Of a DNA stretch of 64,000 bases, positions 1 to 7,757 are shown in pieces (positions within the stretch are counted from its first letter, which is position 1; each line of letters opens with the position of its first letter). Both the position numbers and the translations under genes were made by a program. This DNA is from Paraburkholderia nodosa DSM 21604 (lineage in GTDB: Bacteria > Pseudomonadota > Gammaproteobacteria > Burkholderiales > Burkholderiaceae). Under the pieces are notes generated by a model. That model worked only from the letters and a program-made list of their open reading frames with translations. It made no database searches and was not told the origin of the DNA. The stretch covers positions 142,537 to 206,536 of the forward strand of contig NZ_JAFA01000014.1 of assembly GCF_000519185.1 (NCBI RefSeq), in the 5' to 3' direction.

Positions 1-1777
1 CGATCGCATAGGCCTGCATCTGGCGCGGCGTGGCCGCGCCGCGCATGAGCCCGTTGCGCATGCCCACCGCGCACACCCGCCCGAGCCCCCACGGCTCGGC
101 CACAGTGAGATCGTGGCCGCGCGAGCGCAATTCGGCGAACGTGGCTTCGGGAAAGCGCGACTCGGCCGACATCTTGCCGAGCTGCATCGAGCGCGGATAA
201 AACGAGCCGGGGAAATGCGCGGTCTGGAACGAGGGTGCGTCCACGGCGGCCTGCAGGTTCATGCCCGCATGCACGTGCCGCAGGAACAGCTGCATCGACC
301 ATTGATCCTGCTGGTCGCCGCCCGGCGTGCCGAACGCCGCATAGGGCTTGCCCTCGCGCGTGACGAGCGTAGGCGAGAGTGTCGTGCGTGGACGCCGGCC
401 CGGCCCGAGCGACGAAGGCAAGCCCTCTTCCATCCAGAACATCTGCGCGCGCGTGGTGACGTTGAAGCCGAGGCCGGGCACCGCGGGCGACGCCTGCAGC
501 CAGCCGCCCGATGGCGTGGCCGACACCATGTTGCCCCAGCGATCGACCACGTCGAGATGAACGGTATCGCCGCGCAATTCGGGCAGCGGCGCGAACGTCG
601 GTTCGCCCTGCCCGAAGCCGCCCGGCTGCTGGCGCCCCGCGTTGGCGAGGATGCGCGCCGCGCGCGCTTCGCTGTCGAGCAGCGGACCGGGACGGAATTC
701 GAACGAGGCCTTGTGCGGATCGACAAGACGGCGGCGCGCGTCGTTGTACGCGTCGCTCAGCAGCGTATCCATCGGCACGTCGGCAAAGCGCGGGTCGCCA
801 TAAAACACGTCGCGGTCGGCGAACGCGAGCTTCGACGTTTCGATGACGGTGTGCACGAAATCCGCACCGAACGGATCCATCGCACCCAGATCGAAGCCCT
901 TGAGCAGCGCGAGCTGTTGCAGGAACATCGGCCCCTGGCCCCACGGTCCTGTCTTGTGCACCCGCAGGCCCGCGTAGTCGTATGAGAGCGCTTCCTCGTA
1001 GGTGGGCTCCCAGCGCGCGAGATCGTCCGCGTTGAGCAGGCCGCGATTGCGAAGCCCCGAGGTGTCGAGCACGTCGGTCGAGCGGAAATACTGGTCGATC
1101 GCGTCGGCCACAAAGCCGCGGTAGAACGCCGTGCGCGCGAGTTCGCACTGCTCGGCGCGGTCGCTTTTCGCGCTCGCCTCCAGCAGGATGCGGCGGTACG
1201 TGGCGGCAATGGCGGGATTGGCGAACAGCGCGTTCGGGGCGGGGGCGTCGCCGTTGCGCAGCCATTGCCCGGCGGAGGTCGTCCATTCGCTGAGGAAGAA
1301 GTCCTTGATCGCGAGAATCGACGCGCACATGCGCGGCAGCACCGGATAGCCATTCTCTGCATAGCCGATCGCGTAGCTCAGCACGTCTTCGAGCGGCAGT
1401 TGCCCGTAGTCGCGCAGCATCGTCATCCAGGCGCCGAATGCGCCGGGCACCACGGCGGGCAGCAGGCCGGTGCCCGGCACAACTTCGAGCCCGAGCGCGC
1501 GCATGCGTTCGATCGTCATGGCCGCCGGCGTCACCCCCTGGCCGCACAGCACGCGCACGCGGTCTTCCCGCGCGCTGTAGAACACGACGGGCAACTCGCC
1601 GCCGGGACCGTTGAGATGCGGCTCGACGATCTGCAGCACGAAACCGGCCGCTGCCGCCGCGTCGAACGCGTTGCCACCCTTCTCGAGCACCGCCATCGCC
1701 GACGCGCTGGCGAGCCAATGCGTGGACGCCACCATCCCGAAGGTCCCGATCAGCTCCGGACGCGTTGTAAACGACAT
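1..1777 (-). CDS. Gamma-glutamyltransferase family protein, 3' end outside window
   Basis: This is an Ntn-hydrolase of the gamma-glutamyltranspeptidase family, which moves or hydrolyses gamma-glutamyl groups of glutathione and related compounds. About 592 codons are present and the C-terminus lies beyond base 1. The N-terminus reads MSFTTRPELIGTFGMVAS, followed by the family motif GGNAFDAAAAAGF and the substrate-loop motif NGPGGELPV. The autoprocessing site is visible as GDTVHLDVVDRWGN, where the Thr would be the catalytic nucleophile. It is followed by GPGRRPRTTLSPT and GTPGGDQQDQW. No signal peptide is visible, so this looks like the cytoplasmic YwrD-like branch rather than periplasmic Ggt. 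It is divergent from a GntR regulator and has that regulator's operator 38 bp upstream. The true substrate is unknown. Confidence 0.9.
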   Translation of the reverse strand, partial: MSFTTRPELIGTFGMVASTHWLASASAMAVLEKGGNAFDAAAAAGFVLQIVEPHLNGPGGELPVVFYSAREDRVRVLCGQGVTPAAMTIERMRALGLEVVPGTGLLPAVVPGAFGAWMTMLRDYGQLPLEDVLSYAIGYAENGYPVLPRMCASILAIKDFFLSEWTTSAGQWLRNGDAPAPNALFANPAIAATYRRILLEASAKSDRAEQCELARTAFYRGFVADAIDQYFRSTDVLDTSGLRNRGLLNADDLARWEPTYEEALSYDYAGLRVHKTGPWGQGPMFLQQLALLKGFDLGAMDPFGADFVHTVIETSKLAFADRDVFYGDPRFADVPMDTLLSDAYNDARRRLVDPHKASFEFRPGPLLDSEARAARILANAGRQQPGGFGQGEPTFAPLPELRGDTVHLDVVDRWGNMVSATPSGGWLQASPAVPGLGFNVTTRAQMFWMEEGLPSSLGPGRRPRTTLSPTLVTREGKPYAAFGTPGGDQQDQWSMQLFLRHVHAGMNLQAAVDAPSFQTAHFPGSFYPRSMQLGKMSAESRFPEATFAELRSRGHDLTVAEPWGLGRVCAVGMRNGLMRGAATPRQMQAYAI

Positions 1778-1814
1778 CTTCCACTCCCTGTGCGAAAGGT
1801 TCGACTGGTGGACG

Positions 1815-1832
1815 AACCATTCATGATTGGTT
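1815..1832. promoter_or_regulatory. GntR-type operator, copy 1
   Basis: AACCA-N8-TGGTT inverted repeat (AACCATTCATGATTGGTT), 38 bp upstream of the gamma-glutamyltransferase start. It matches a second copy 12 bp in front of the divergent GntR gene. FadR/GntR-family repressors bind sites of this form. Binding by this particular regulator is inferred. Confidence 0.65.
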
Positions 1833-1972
1833 CCAAAACCTTTCACGATCAGCTTACGAAGGAAGATTTTTGGCCGCACCCGGTGTTAACCCTGAAATCT
1901 CGACCAAATCCTACGGTTTTGTCCATTCTGGAGACCGTGCGGTTGCGCGTCACCGCCCGGCTGCTAGAATCG

Positions 1973-1990
1973 AACCAATTCATATTGGTT
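1973..1990. promoter_or_regulatory. GntR-type operator, copy 2
   Basis: AACCAAT-TCAT-ATTGGTT is a perfect 7-bp inverted repeat immediately upstream of the GntR start codon. Its centre is 158 bp, about 15 helical turns, from that of copy 1, so the two sites lie on the same DNA face. That would suit autorepression and loop-mediated control of both divergent genes. Confidence 0.65.
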
Positions 1991-2001
1991 CACACGACAC
2001 C

Positions 2002-2652
2002 ATGGAAAGATCCGCGCTCGACCACCTGCTTGCCTACATCGCACAACACCGCTTGAAAGACGGCGACGCGCTGCCTCCCGAACGCAAGCTCGCCGAGGAC
2101 CTCGGCGTGAGCCGCCGCGAACTGCGCGCGGCGCTTGCCTCGCTGGAGGCGTCGGGCCGGATCTGGCGCGGCGTGGGGCGTGGCACTTATCTGGGCGCGC
2201 GGCCCCTGCAGTTCGCGCCCACGCTGCGCGGCCTGCGCTCGCGTACGAGCCCGGCCGACATTGCGGAGATGCGCCTCATGTTCGAGCCGGCGTTAGCCGG
2301 GCTTGCCGCCGCCAAGGCCACGCCCGAGGATCTGAACGAACTGGAGAAGTGCGCAAAAAGAAACGCGACGGCGAAAACCGATGAGGAGTGGCAACTATGG
2401 GACCAGCGCTTTCACCTTCTGATCGCCCAGGCCTCGCGCAATCCCGCGATCATTGCCCTCATGGAAGTGATCAACGGCATGCGGGTCAAGCCAACCCAGC
2501 GTGAAAAGACCACGGATCAAGCCACGCGCCATCATTTCGCGCAGCAGCACCAGTTCATCGTCGACGCGATTCTCGCCCGCGACGGCGAAACCGCCGCGCG
2601 TTGCATGCGCGAGCATCTGCTGAAGGTGCAGGGATACGGCTCGCCGCATTGA
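2002..2652 (+). CDS. GntR family transcriptional regulator, FadR subfamily
   Basis: DNA-binding regulator of 216 residues. Residues 1-70 form the winged helix (LPPERKLAEDLGVSRRELR, then a GRGTYLG wing). The rest is an all-helical FCD effector domain with the RLMFEPALAGLAA and WDQRFHLLIAQAS segments that carry the metal/ligand-binding Asp and His. The reading frame opens further upstream, but the ATG at 2002 gives the usual FadR-like N-terminus (MERSALDHLLAYI) and places the operator just in front of it. It is divergent from the gamma-glutamyltransferase gene, which it probably controls together with itself. The ligand is unknown; a gamma-glutamyl compound or amino acid is a guess from context. 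Confidence 0.92.
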   Translation: MERSALDHLLAYIAQHRLKDGDALPPERKLAEDLGVSRRELRAALASLEASGRIWRGVGRGTYLGARPLQFAPTLRGLRSRTSPADIAEMRLMFEPALAGLAAAKATPEDLNELEKCAKRNATAKTDEEWQLWDQRFHLLIAQASRNPAIIALMEVINGMRVKPTQREKTTDQATRHHFAQQHQFIVDAILARDGETAARCMREHLLKVQGYGSPH

Positions 2653-2679
2653 CTGAGGAAGCTACGGCGCCTCCCGCGT

Positions 2680-3204
2680 TCACTTCACGGTGGAAGCCGC
2701 AGCCTTGCACGTTACGGCATCCTGATCGCCCGTGCCGCCGCTGCAGCCGATCGCACCGATCACCTTGCCGTCCTCGACCAGCGGAAAGCCGCCGGGTGAA
2801 GCGACGAGGCCCGGCACGAGCGTGGCAACGTAGGCATGACCGCTCTCGAACTGGTTATAGAAAACGCGGGTCTCGCGGCGAAAGCGCGCGGACGTGCGCG
2901 CCTTGTTCTGCGAGACCTCGACAGAGGCGTACTGCGCGCCATCCATGCGCTCGAAGGCAACGAGATCGCCATGCGGATCGACCACGGCGATGTTCATTTT
3001 CCAGTCGTGCCTGCGCGCCTCGGCTTCAGCAAGCGCAAGCAGATGCTTCGCCGCATCGAGCCCGATAGGCGAACCGTAAGGAATGTCGTAAGGCATGCGC
3101 TCGGGCACAGCAGCCGCTGGCGGCGTGGAAGCTGACGTTTGAGCCTGCACGGAGGTTACAAAGACGAGACAGGCCACGCCTGCGATCTGAACAGAGTGAT
3201 GCAT
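2680..3204 (-). CDS. Secreted GlcG/HbpS family (DUF336) heme-binding-like protein
   Basis: A 174-residue protein with a Sec signal peptide (VACLVFVTSVQAQ, cleavage after about residue 21) and a low-complexity Ser/Pro/Ala linker. The GlcG/HbpS domain starts near residue 45 (LDAAKHLLALAEAEA, NIAVVDPHGDLVAFERMDGA, PGGFPLVEDGKVIGAIGCSG). In Streptomyces HbpS the fold is an extracellular heme/iron sensor, and glycolate-operon GlcG is related. It contains a pair of C-terminal Cys residues (GCSGG and VTCKAAA) that could form a disulfide. It lies convergent to the GntR gene, with 27 bp between them, and tail-to-head behind nnrS. The exact ligand is unknown. Confidence 0.85.
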   Translation of the reverse strand: MHHSVQIAGVACLVFVTSVQAQTSASTPPAAAVPERMPYDIPYGSPIGLDAAKHLLALAEAEARRHDWKMNIAVVDPHGDLVAFERMDGAQYASVEVSQNKARTSARFRRETRVFYNQFESGHAYVATLVPGLVASPGGFPLVEDGKVIGAIGCSGGTGDQDAVTCKAAASTVK

Positions 3205-3302
3205 TGCACACCCTCCTTCATCGGCGGGCCCAAGGCGTCTCGCGCGTCCAGCCCTCGCCAGTCAACATACTCGCGCGATCCGCCGTGTGCAAGGCCGATG
3301 GG

Positions 3303-4499
3303 TCAGCCCTCCTTACCATCGACACGCGGTGCAATGAGCCATCCGGCGTAGCGATAGCAGTAGGCCGCGAACGCAACGACCCAGCACGCGCCTGACGCTT
3401 CGATCCAGAACGTGAGCCACTGCGGCGCGAGCCAGGGTCCCACCACGCGAATCAGCGCGGCGACCACGAGCAACACATAACAGGCGATATCGAAGCCGCC
3501 CGCCACCAGCTTGCGGCCCGTATGTCCGCGCGCCGTGCGTGTGATCATCGCCATGATCGCGCAACCGATAGCGCCCACCGTGAACGCGTGAATGGCGAGC
3601 GTATGCGCGACGAGCCCCAATGCGGCCAACGCGAGCAGCACGAAGCCGACGGGTATCCAGGCATAGGCGATGTGCAGGATGGTCAGGATCGGCCGGATGC
3701 CGACTCGCCACGAACGCCAACCCCAGATCCGTGCGCCTTGTGCGCACGCCGCCGCGAGCGCGGCGATCGCGACGAGCACACCGGAGCCGAGTGCGGCATC
3801 GAGCACGAACGCCAGTGCGCTGAGCGGCATCACCGCGCGCTCGACCGCATTCCAGCGCTGCGCCGTGTAGCCAGGCACGGCGTTGGCCGTGAACGACGGG
3901 ATGACGCGTCCGCCGATGATCGTGATGAACAGCACCAGCATGCCCACGGCGAGATACGCGCTGTGCAGCGCCCAGTCCGCGCGGCCGGCCAGCATCGAAA
4001 GATGGAACGCCACGTTCAGCGCGGCGAGCATGCCGAGCGCGACCGGCAAGAAGATGTTGTGGCTGTTCTTTGCGCCGATGAGCACGCGCAGCAGCACGAG
4101 CGCGCATGCGGGGAGAAAGAGGCTGTCGACCACGGCGGCGACGCCAGACGGTGCGTAGGCAACGGTGATGCGCCCCGCGAGCCACAGGAGCCATAGCGCA
4201 GCCAGCGACTTGCCCTGCGCCGGCGTGACCGACGTCCACGCGCGCACGGCGGTCAGCAAGAAACCCGCCACGACCGCTGCGCCGAAGCCGAATATCATCT
4301 CGTGCGCGTGCCAGAACATGCCCGGCAGGTACGAACTGAGACCCGGCAACGGATGGCCGGCATACGCGGCCATCCAGGCCAGCAGCGCCGCGCCGCCAAA
4401 GAGCGCACCGCCAAGGTAGAAGGGCCGGAAGCCGAGCGCCCACAGCGCGAAACCACCGCGAGCGGTGGGGGTGGGTTCTTCGATTCGAAAGACGGTCAT
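3303..4499 (-). CDS. nnrS: NnrS family membrane protein
   Basis: Integral membrane protein of 398 residues, predicted to have about 12 transmembrane helices. Family motifs are LWALGFRPFYLGGALFGGA, WHAHEMIFGFGAAVVAGFLL and a MITRTARGHTGR loop. NnrS proteins are heme/copper membrane proteins that relieve nitric oxide and nitrosative stress, and the WHAHEMIFG histidines are the conserved metal-ligand candidates. An in-frame ATG lies 30 bp further upstream, but it sits inside a clear NsrR-type operator. The start at 4499 (MTVFRIEEP), with GAGAG 6-10 bp before it, is therefore preferred. Expression is expected to be induced by nitric oxide through NsrR. Confidence 0.93.
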   Translation of the reverse strand: MTVFRIEEPTPTARGGFALWALGFRPFYLGGALFGGAALLAWMAAYAGHPLPGLSSYLPGMFWHAHEMIFGFGAAVVAGFLLTAVRAWTSVTPAQGKSLAALWLLWLAGRITVAYAPSGVAAVVDSLFLPACALVLLRVLIGAKNSHNIFLPVALGMLAALNVAFHLSMLAGRADWALHSAYLAVGMLVLFITIIGGRVIPSFTANAVPGYTAQRWNAVERAVMPLSALAFVLDAALGSGVLVAIAALAAACAQGARIWGWRSWRVGIRPILTILHIAYAWIPVGFVLLALAALGLVAHTLAIHAFTVGAIGCAIMAMITRTARGHTGRKLVAGGFDIACYVLLVVAALIRVVGPWLAPQWLTFWIEASGACWVVAFAAYCYRYAGWLIAPRVDGKEG

Positions 4500-4512
4500 G
4501 ATTGCTCTCGCC

Positions 4513-4537
4513 AATACATTCATTTTCAATGCATCTT
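4513..4537 (-). promoter_or_regulatory. NsrR-type nitric-oxide operator
   Basis: Read on the minus strand: AAGATGCATT-N5-AATGAATGTATT, a degenerate inverted repeat close to the proteobacterial NsrR box (GATGYATTT-N-AAATRCATC) as I remember it. It lies 14 bp upstream of the chosen nnrS start. The regulator itself is not in this window. Confidence 0.7.
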
Positions 4538-4869
4538 ATATGGACTGGCTGAGAAATGCCGCTGGGAAGCTGAAAGGTGCGGAACAAAAGAGATTGAAAA
4601 GTCAGCAAAAAACCCCGAAGAACCGGCGTGGAGCGCGGAAAACAGACATGAAAAACTGAAAGTGCGGTGTAATGTCGCCCCCCTTCATTTCTCAAAGACA
4701 ACATAGGAAGTCCGGACGCCTGCGTGGGAATCGCGCAGATCAGCGGCTGCAATTTAAGCATGGGATTGCTGCGACAACGCCGCTTATCGAAGGGAAGACG
4801 AGCTGTCGTCGCCTGACTCCAACCCGGGGCCGCCACGATGGTTTGCCCGCCCCCGTCGCGTCGCCTCAT

Positions 4870-5079
4870 CTAGCCTGGTCGACACTCGCGCACCCCTGTC
4901 CAGCCCTGCCGATGCATCAGCGGGTTGAATCCGCAGCAAAGACATTTGTACACATCGCCGGGCAGACGTTTAGACGGCCCTTCCGCTCGACAATGCGGAC
5001 AGCGGCGGTCAACGCCCCCCAACCCTTGCCAGGGAATACGCGCCCCAGAAATACCGATGCCGATGGAGCAACGGGCCAA
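4870..5079 (-). pseudogene. Possible zinc-ribbon remnant, perhaps from a transposase
   Basis: An open frame of 69 codons with a TTG start has CPHC followed 15 residues later by CLCC and then FNPL (RRCPHCRAEG ... YKCLCCGFNPL). The spacing and the FNPL tail recall the N-terminal zinc ribbon of IS1595-like transposases (CPHC...C..C...FNPLTGTPL). The similarity stops abruptly and no inverted repeats or catalytic domain follow. It may instead be a chance frame or a small zinc-ribbon protein. Confidence 0.25.
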
Positions 5080-5084
5080 ACTCG

Positions 5085-5101
5085 CTAACCTATCAGGTTA
5101 G
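5085..5101. repeat. Perfect palindrome, orphan operator-like
   Basis: CTAACCT-ATC-AGGTTAG, with 7-bp arms and a 3-bp spacer. It lies in decayed DNA with no intact gene adjoining it. It may be a left-over operator or a small hairpin. Confidence 0.45.
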
Positions 5102-5305
5102 TCGGGGCAAACGAGCTAAAAGCGATTAAGTAAGAAACCAGTTTCTCCTGGCGGAAGTCAACGAAGGAACGTATAGACGTATTGCATAGCATCGTTGCCT
5201 CTCATTTTTTCTGAAGCAGGAAAACCTGTCGAACATTGACGCACATGTCCACGACTCTCTATCTCCGTTAGATATACTTAACAAACTGCGAAAAAAATTG
5301 GGGAT

Positions 5306-5488
5306 GGTCCGAGGCCAACACGTTGGCCTTCACTGCTTTCGACACTCGTTACACAGATGAACCACCGTGGCCACAACGGCGAATCGGAACAGACGGTGCT
5401 CGGTCCGTTTCATCGTGCGGACATCTGCGAAACGGATTTCTTCGCACTCGAATATGACTTCGTGCTGCGGCAGGCAACTGTCGGCTGA
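5306..5488 (+). pseudogene. Intradiol ring-cleavage dioxygenase remnant
   Basis: One frame reads LLSTLVTQMNHRGHNGESEQ then TVLGPFHRADICETD. This matches the signature of catechol/hydroxyquinol 1,2-dioxygenases just after the N-terminal helical domain (NH...G.TE.TVLGPF.V). Only about 60 codons remain, with no start codon, and they end in a stop at 5486. The iron-ligand Tyr/His region is absent, so the enzyme cannot be functional. It sits directly before a second fragment of unrelated catabolic origin, so this stretch is a graveyard of aromatic or nitrogen catabolism genes. Confidence 0.6.
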
Positions 5489-5532
5489 ACAAGTACTCGC
5501 TCGAAAATGTATCGGCAACCGGAAAAATTCAA

Positions 5533-5856
5533 ATGCCCCACTCTCCCATCACGAACCTCGTTTTTACGCAGGCACGCAGCCAGAACGGTTGGCTCGACCG
5601 TCCCGTCAGCGACGAACAGTTGCGCGCGCGTTACGAGCATCTGAAATGGGGGCCAACCTCTGTGAACTGTTCACCCGCCCGCTTCGTGCTTCTGCGCACG
5701 TCAGCGGCAAAAGAGAAACTGAAACCTGCGCTCGCGCCAGGCAATGTCGAGAAAACGCTGAGCGCGCCCGGCGTCGTAATAGATGGGCGATTACTAGCTG
5801 GCCATGCAGCAGCGTGGCTGGTCGCTAGCAACACTTCGTCCACGCTGGCAGCATAG
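5533..5856 (+). pseudogene. Truncated RutE-like nitroreductase / malonic semialdehyde reductase
   Basis: The first ~85 codons follow the RutE/3-hydroxypropanoate dehydrogenase family closely: FTQARSQNGWLDRPVSDEQL, then YEHLKWGPTSVNCSPARFV and KLKPALAPGNVEKTLSAPGV. Intact members are about 195 residues. Here similarity ends near base 5787 and an unrelated 20-odd codon tail runs to a stop at 5854. The FMN-binding C-terminal half is missing, so it is a 3' deletion product. A start codon and the family N-terminus are still present. Confidence 0.75.
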
Positions 5857-5927
5857 AACAATATTGAAAAGAATTTCGAACTCACGACGTCAGGTCTTCG
5901 TGTGACATCGCAGTCGGGAGCTTGCTC

Positions 5928-6617
5928 ATGAAAGTCCAAAGCGCGACACCATACCTGTCATTGCTTGCGAGACACTCGTCCTATGCCGCATTATTGCTCG
6001 GCTGCCTGACAAATCCGTCCGCAGCGCAGGAGCCAGCAAGTAAGCCCGGCACACCCACGGCTGACGCGCCGAGCTACAAGGTCGGTGATACGTGGACCTT
6101 TATATGGGGGCGAACCGACTCCAGGCCCGGGACCCCTCTTGTTATGACGGTAGTCGCGGTAACAGAGACGCAGACGACGATGTCGTCCTCGTGGAACGGC
6201 GGCCCCCCAAAGGAAATCCACTACGACAATCAGGGCAACCTGACGCGGGACGGCAACGGAACAACGTATGAACCTAGCAACGGAACCCTGAGTTTCCCAA
6301 TGACTGTGGGAAAAAACTGGGACTTTCATCATGTCCGGCGTTTCACGTTCGGAACCATTGACGTCAGTGGCCACGATGAGATCGTTGCATTCGAGCGGGT
6401 ACAGGTACCCGCTGGTTCATTTGACGCCTACAAGATCGTCAGCCATGGGGTGAACGCCAGGCAGCTTGATCGCTTGTACGATGCGCCGTTCACCGAAACT
6501 TACTGGTATGCGCCAAGCGTTAAAAAGGTCATCAAGTCGGATTACGTGTTGTATCTCGATCACCATGCGCTGCTGACCCGTACTTCCGAATTGAGTGCTT
6601 TTTCACTTGCCCCATGA
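5928..6617 (+). CDS. Secreted protein of unknown function
   Basis: 229 residues. The N-terminal segment has a hydrophobic run (LLARHSSYAALLLGCLTNPS) ending in AAQE, consistent with a signal peptide. Translation probably starts at the ATG at 5928 with GGGAG 7 bp upstream, rather than at the TTG two codons earlier. The mature part is beta-rich (YKVGDTWTFIWGR, VPAGSFDAYKIVSH, TETYWYAPSVKKVIKSDY). The pattern VPAGxFDAYK followed by YWYAP.VKKV occurs in periplasmic DUF3108-like beta proteins. No catalytic residues are evident. Its neighbours are decayed DNA and an aldo/keto reductase, and no operon partner is clear. Confidence 0.75.
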   Translation: MKVQSATPYLSLLARHSSYAALLLGCLTNPSAAQEPASKPGTPTADAPSYKVGDTWTFIWGRTDSRPGTPLVMTVVAVTETQTTMSSSWNGGPPKEIHYDNQGNLTRDGNGTTYEPSNGTLSFPMTVGKNWDFHHVRRFTFGTIDVSGHDEIVAFERVQVPAGSFDAYKIVSHGVNARQLDRLYDAPFTETYWYAPSVKKVIKSDYVLYLDHHALLTRTSELSAFSLAP

Positions 6618-6770
6618 CGTTACCTCGATGGTCCACCATCGCCCGCAGGACCAGCATCTGGTTCAGGTTGAACAGGCGTCGAAGAATCGTGCAAGCAATC
6701 GAGAGTATTGTGCTAACACGTCTTCGACGCGTGTGCCATTCTAGGTAGCTAGCCATCACAGGAGGGCAAT

Positions 6771-7757
6771 ATGCTGAACACGCGCAAGCTTGGACGTGAA
6801 GGACTCGTCGTTTCGGAGATTGGGCTCGGGTGCATGGGGATGTCCTACGCGTACGGCACGCCCGATGACGCAGAGTCGATCGCCACGATTCATCGGGCGG
6901 TCGAACTGGGTTGCACATTCCTCGATACCGCAGAGATCTATGGTCCTTTCGCCAATGAAGAACTGCTCGGACGCGCGCTAAAAGGACGTCGTCACGCGGT
7001 GACGATCGCAACGAAATTCGGCTTCAGGTTCGACAACGGGGTACGCGGTCTCGACAGCCGCCCCGAGCATATCAAGGAGGTGATCGACGCGTCGCTGGTC
7101 CGGTTGCAGACCGATCACATCGATCTGCTCTATCAGCACCGCGTGGATCCCGCCGTACCGATCGAGGACGTGGCAGGCGCGGTCAAGGACGCGATCGCCG
7201 CAGGCAAGGTTCGCTATTTCGGCTTGTCGGAAGCGAGCGTCGATACCATCCGGCGCGCCCATGCCGTGCAACCCGTCTCGGCCGTGCAAAGCGAGTATTC
7301 GCTGTTCGAGCGCGGCGTCGAAGACAAGGTGTTGCCGGCCCTGCGCGAACTGGGTATCGGCTTTGTACCCTACAGTCCGCTTGGCCGGGGCTTCCTGACC
7401 GGCAACGCCAGGCGGGCGGAGGAGCTTCCCGCCGACGACTGGCGGGCAGCCAATGATCCGCGCCTACAGGGCAGCAACTTCGATACGAACGTCAAGCTCG
7501 CAGATTTCGTCAGGACCCTTGCCGACGAGAAGTCCGTGACACCGGGCCAGCTCGCGCTTGCCTGGCTGCTCAAGCAAGGTGACGATCTGGTGCCGATCCC
7601 CGGCACCAAACGGCGCCAATACCTCGAGGAAAACGTGAACGCAGCTTCAGTTCGTCTGACGCCAGCGGATCTGGATCGCATCCGCGGTTTCCTGGCTGAG
7701 CACCAGACCGCGGGCACACGTTACCTGCCGCCCATGCTGTCGCATCTTGACCGCTAG
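6771..7757 (+). CDS. Aldo/keto reductase
   Basis: 328-residue NADPH-dependent reductase with a TIM-barrel fold, close to the AKR13 / YajO-like group. The catalytic tetrad is visible: Asp and Tyr in FLDTAEIYGPFANEELLG, Lys in VTIATKFGFRF and His in LLYQHRVDPAVPIEDVAG. The cofactor-binding end reads VPIPGTKRRQYLEENV. Length is normal for the family. The start has a strong ribosome site (AGGAGGGCAAT) 6-7 bp before the ATG. The physiological aldehyde or ketone substrate cannot be read from sequence. It overlaps the convergent methyltransferase gene by 4 bp at the 3' end. Confidence 0.93.
   Translation: MLNTRKLGREGLVVSEIGLGCMGMSYAYGTPDDAESIATIHRAVELGCTFLDTAEIYGPFANEELLGRALKGRRHAVTIATKFGFRFDNGVRGLDSRPEHIKEVIDASLVRLQTDHIDLLYQHRVDPAVPIEDVAGAVKDAIAAGKVRYFGLSEASVDTIRRAHAVQPVSAVQSEYSLFERGVEDKVLPALRELGIGFVPYSPLGRGFLTGNARRAEELPADDWRAANDPRLQGSNFDTNVKLADFVRTLADEKSVTPGQLALAWLLKQGDDLVPIPGTKRRQYLEENVNAASVRLTPADLDRIRGFLAEHQTAGTRYLPPMLSHLDR

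Larger units (their letters stand above)
4538..5305. other. Low-GC intergenic stretch with decayed DNA
   Basis: No intact gene was found. The base composition is more AT-rich than the flanking genes. It holds a possible transposase remnant on the minus strand (4870-5079), a perfect 17-bp palindrome (5085-5101) and a second short palindrome AGAAAC-CA-GTTTCT near 5134. The right end runs into the dioxygenase fragment. Confidence 0.6.

Noticed and set aside
4500..4529. nnrS starting at the upstream in-frame ATGs (MKMNVLARAI)
   Set aside because: These codons lie within the NsrR operator and lack a ribosome site; the ATG at 4499 is better supported.
3313..4869. A 518-codon minus-strand frame overlapping nnrS
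   Set aside because: Out-of-frame shadow of nnrS extended through the non-coding upstream region; composition is not protein-like.
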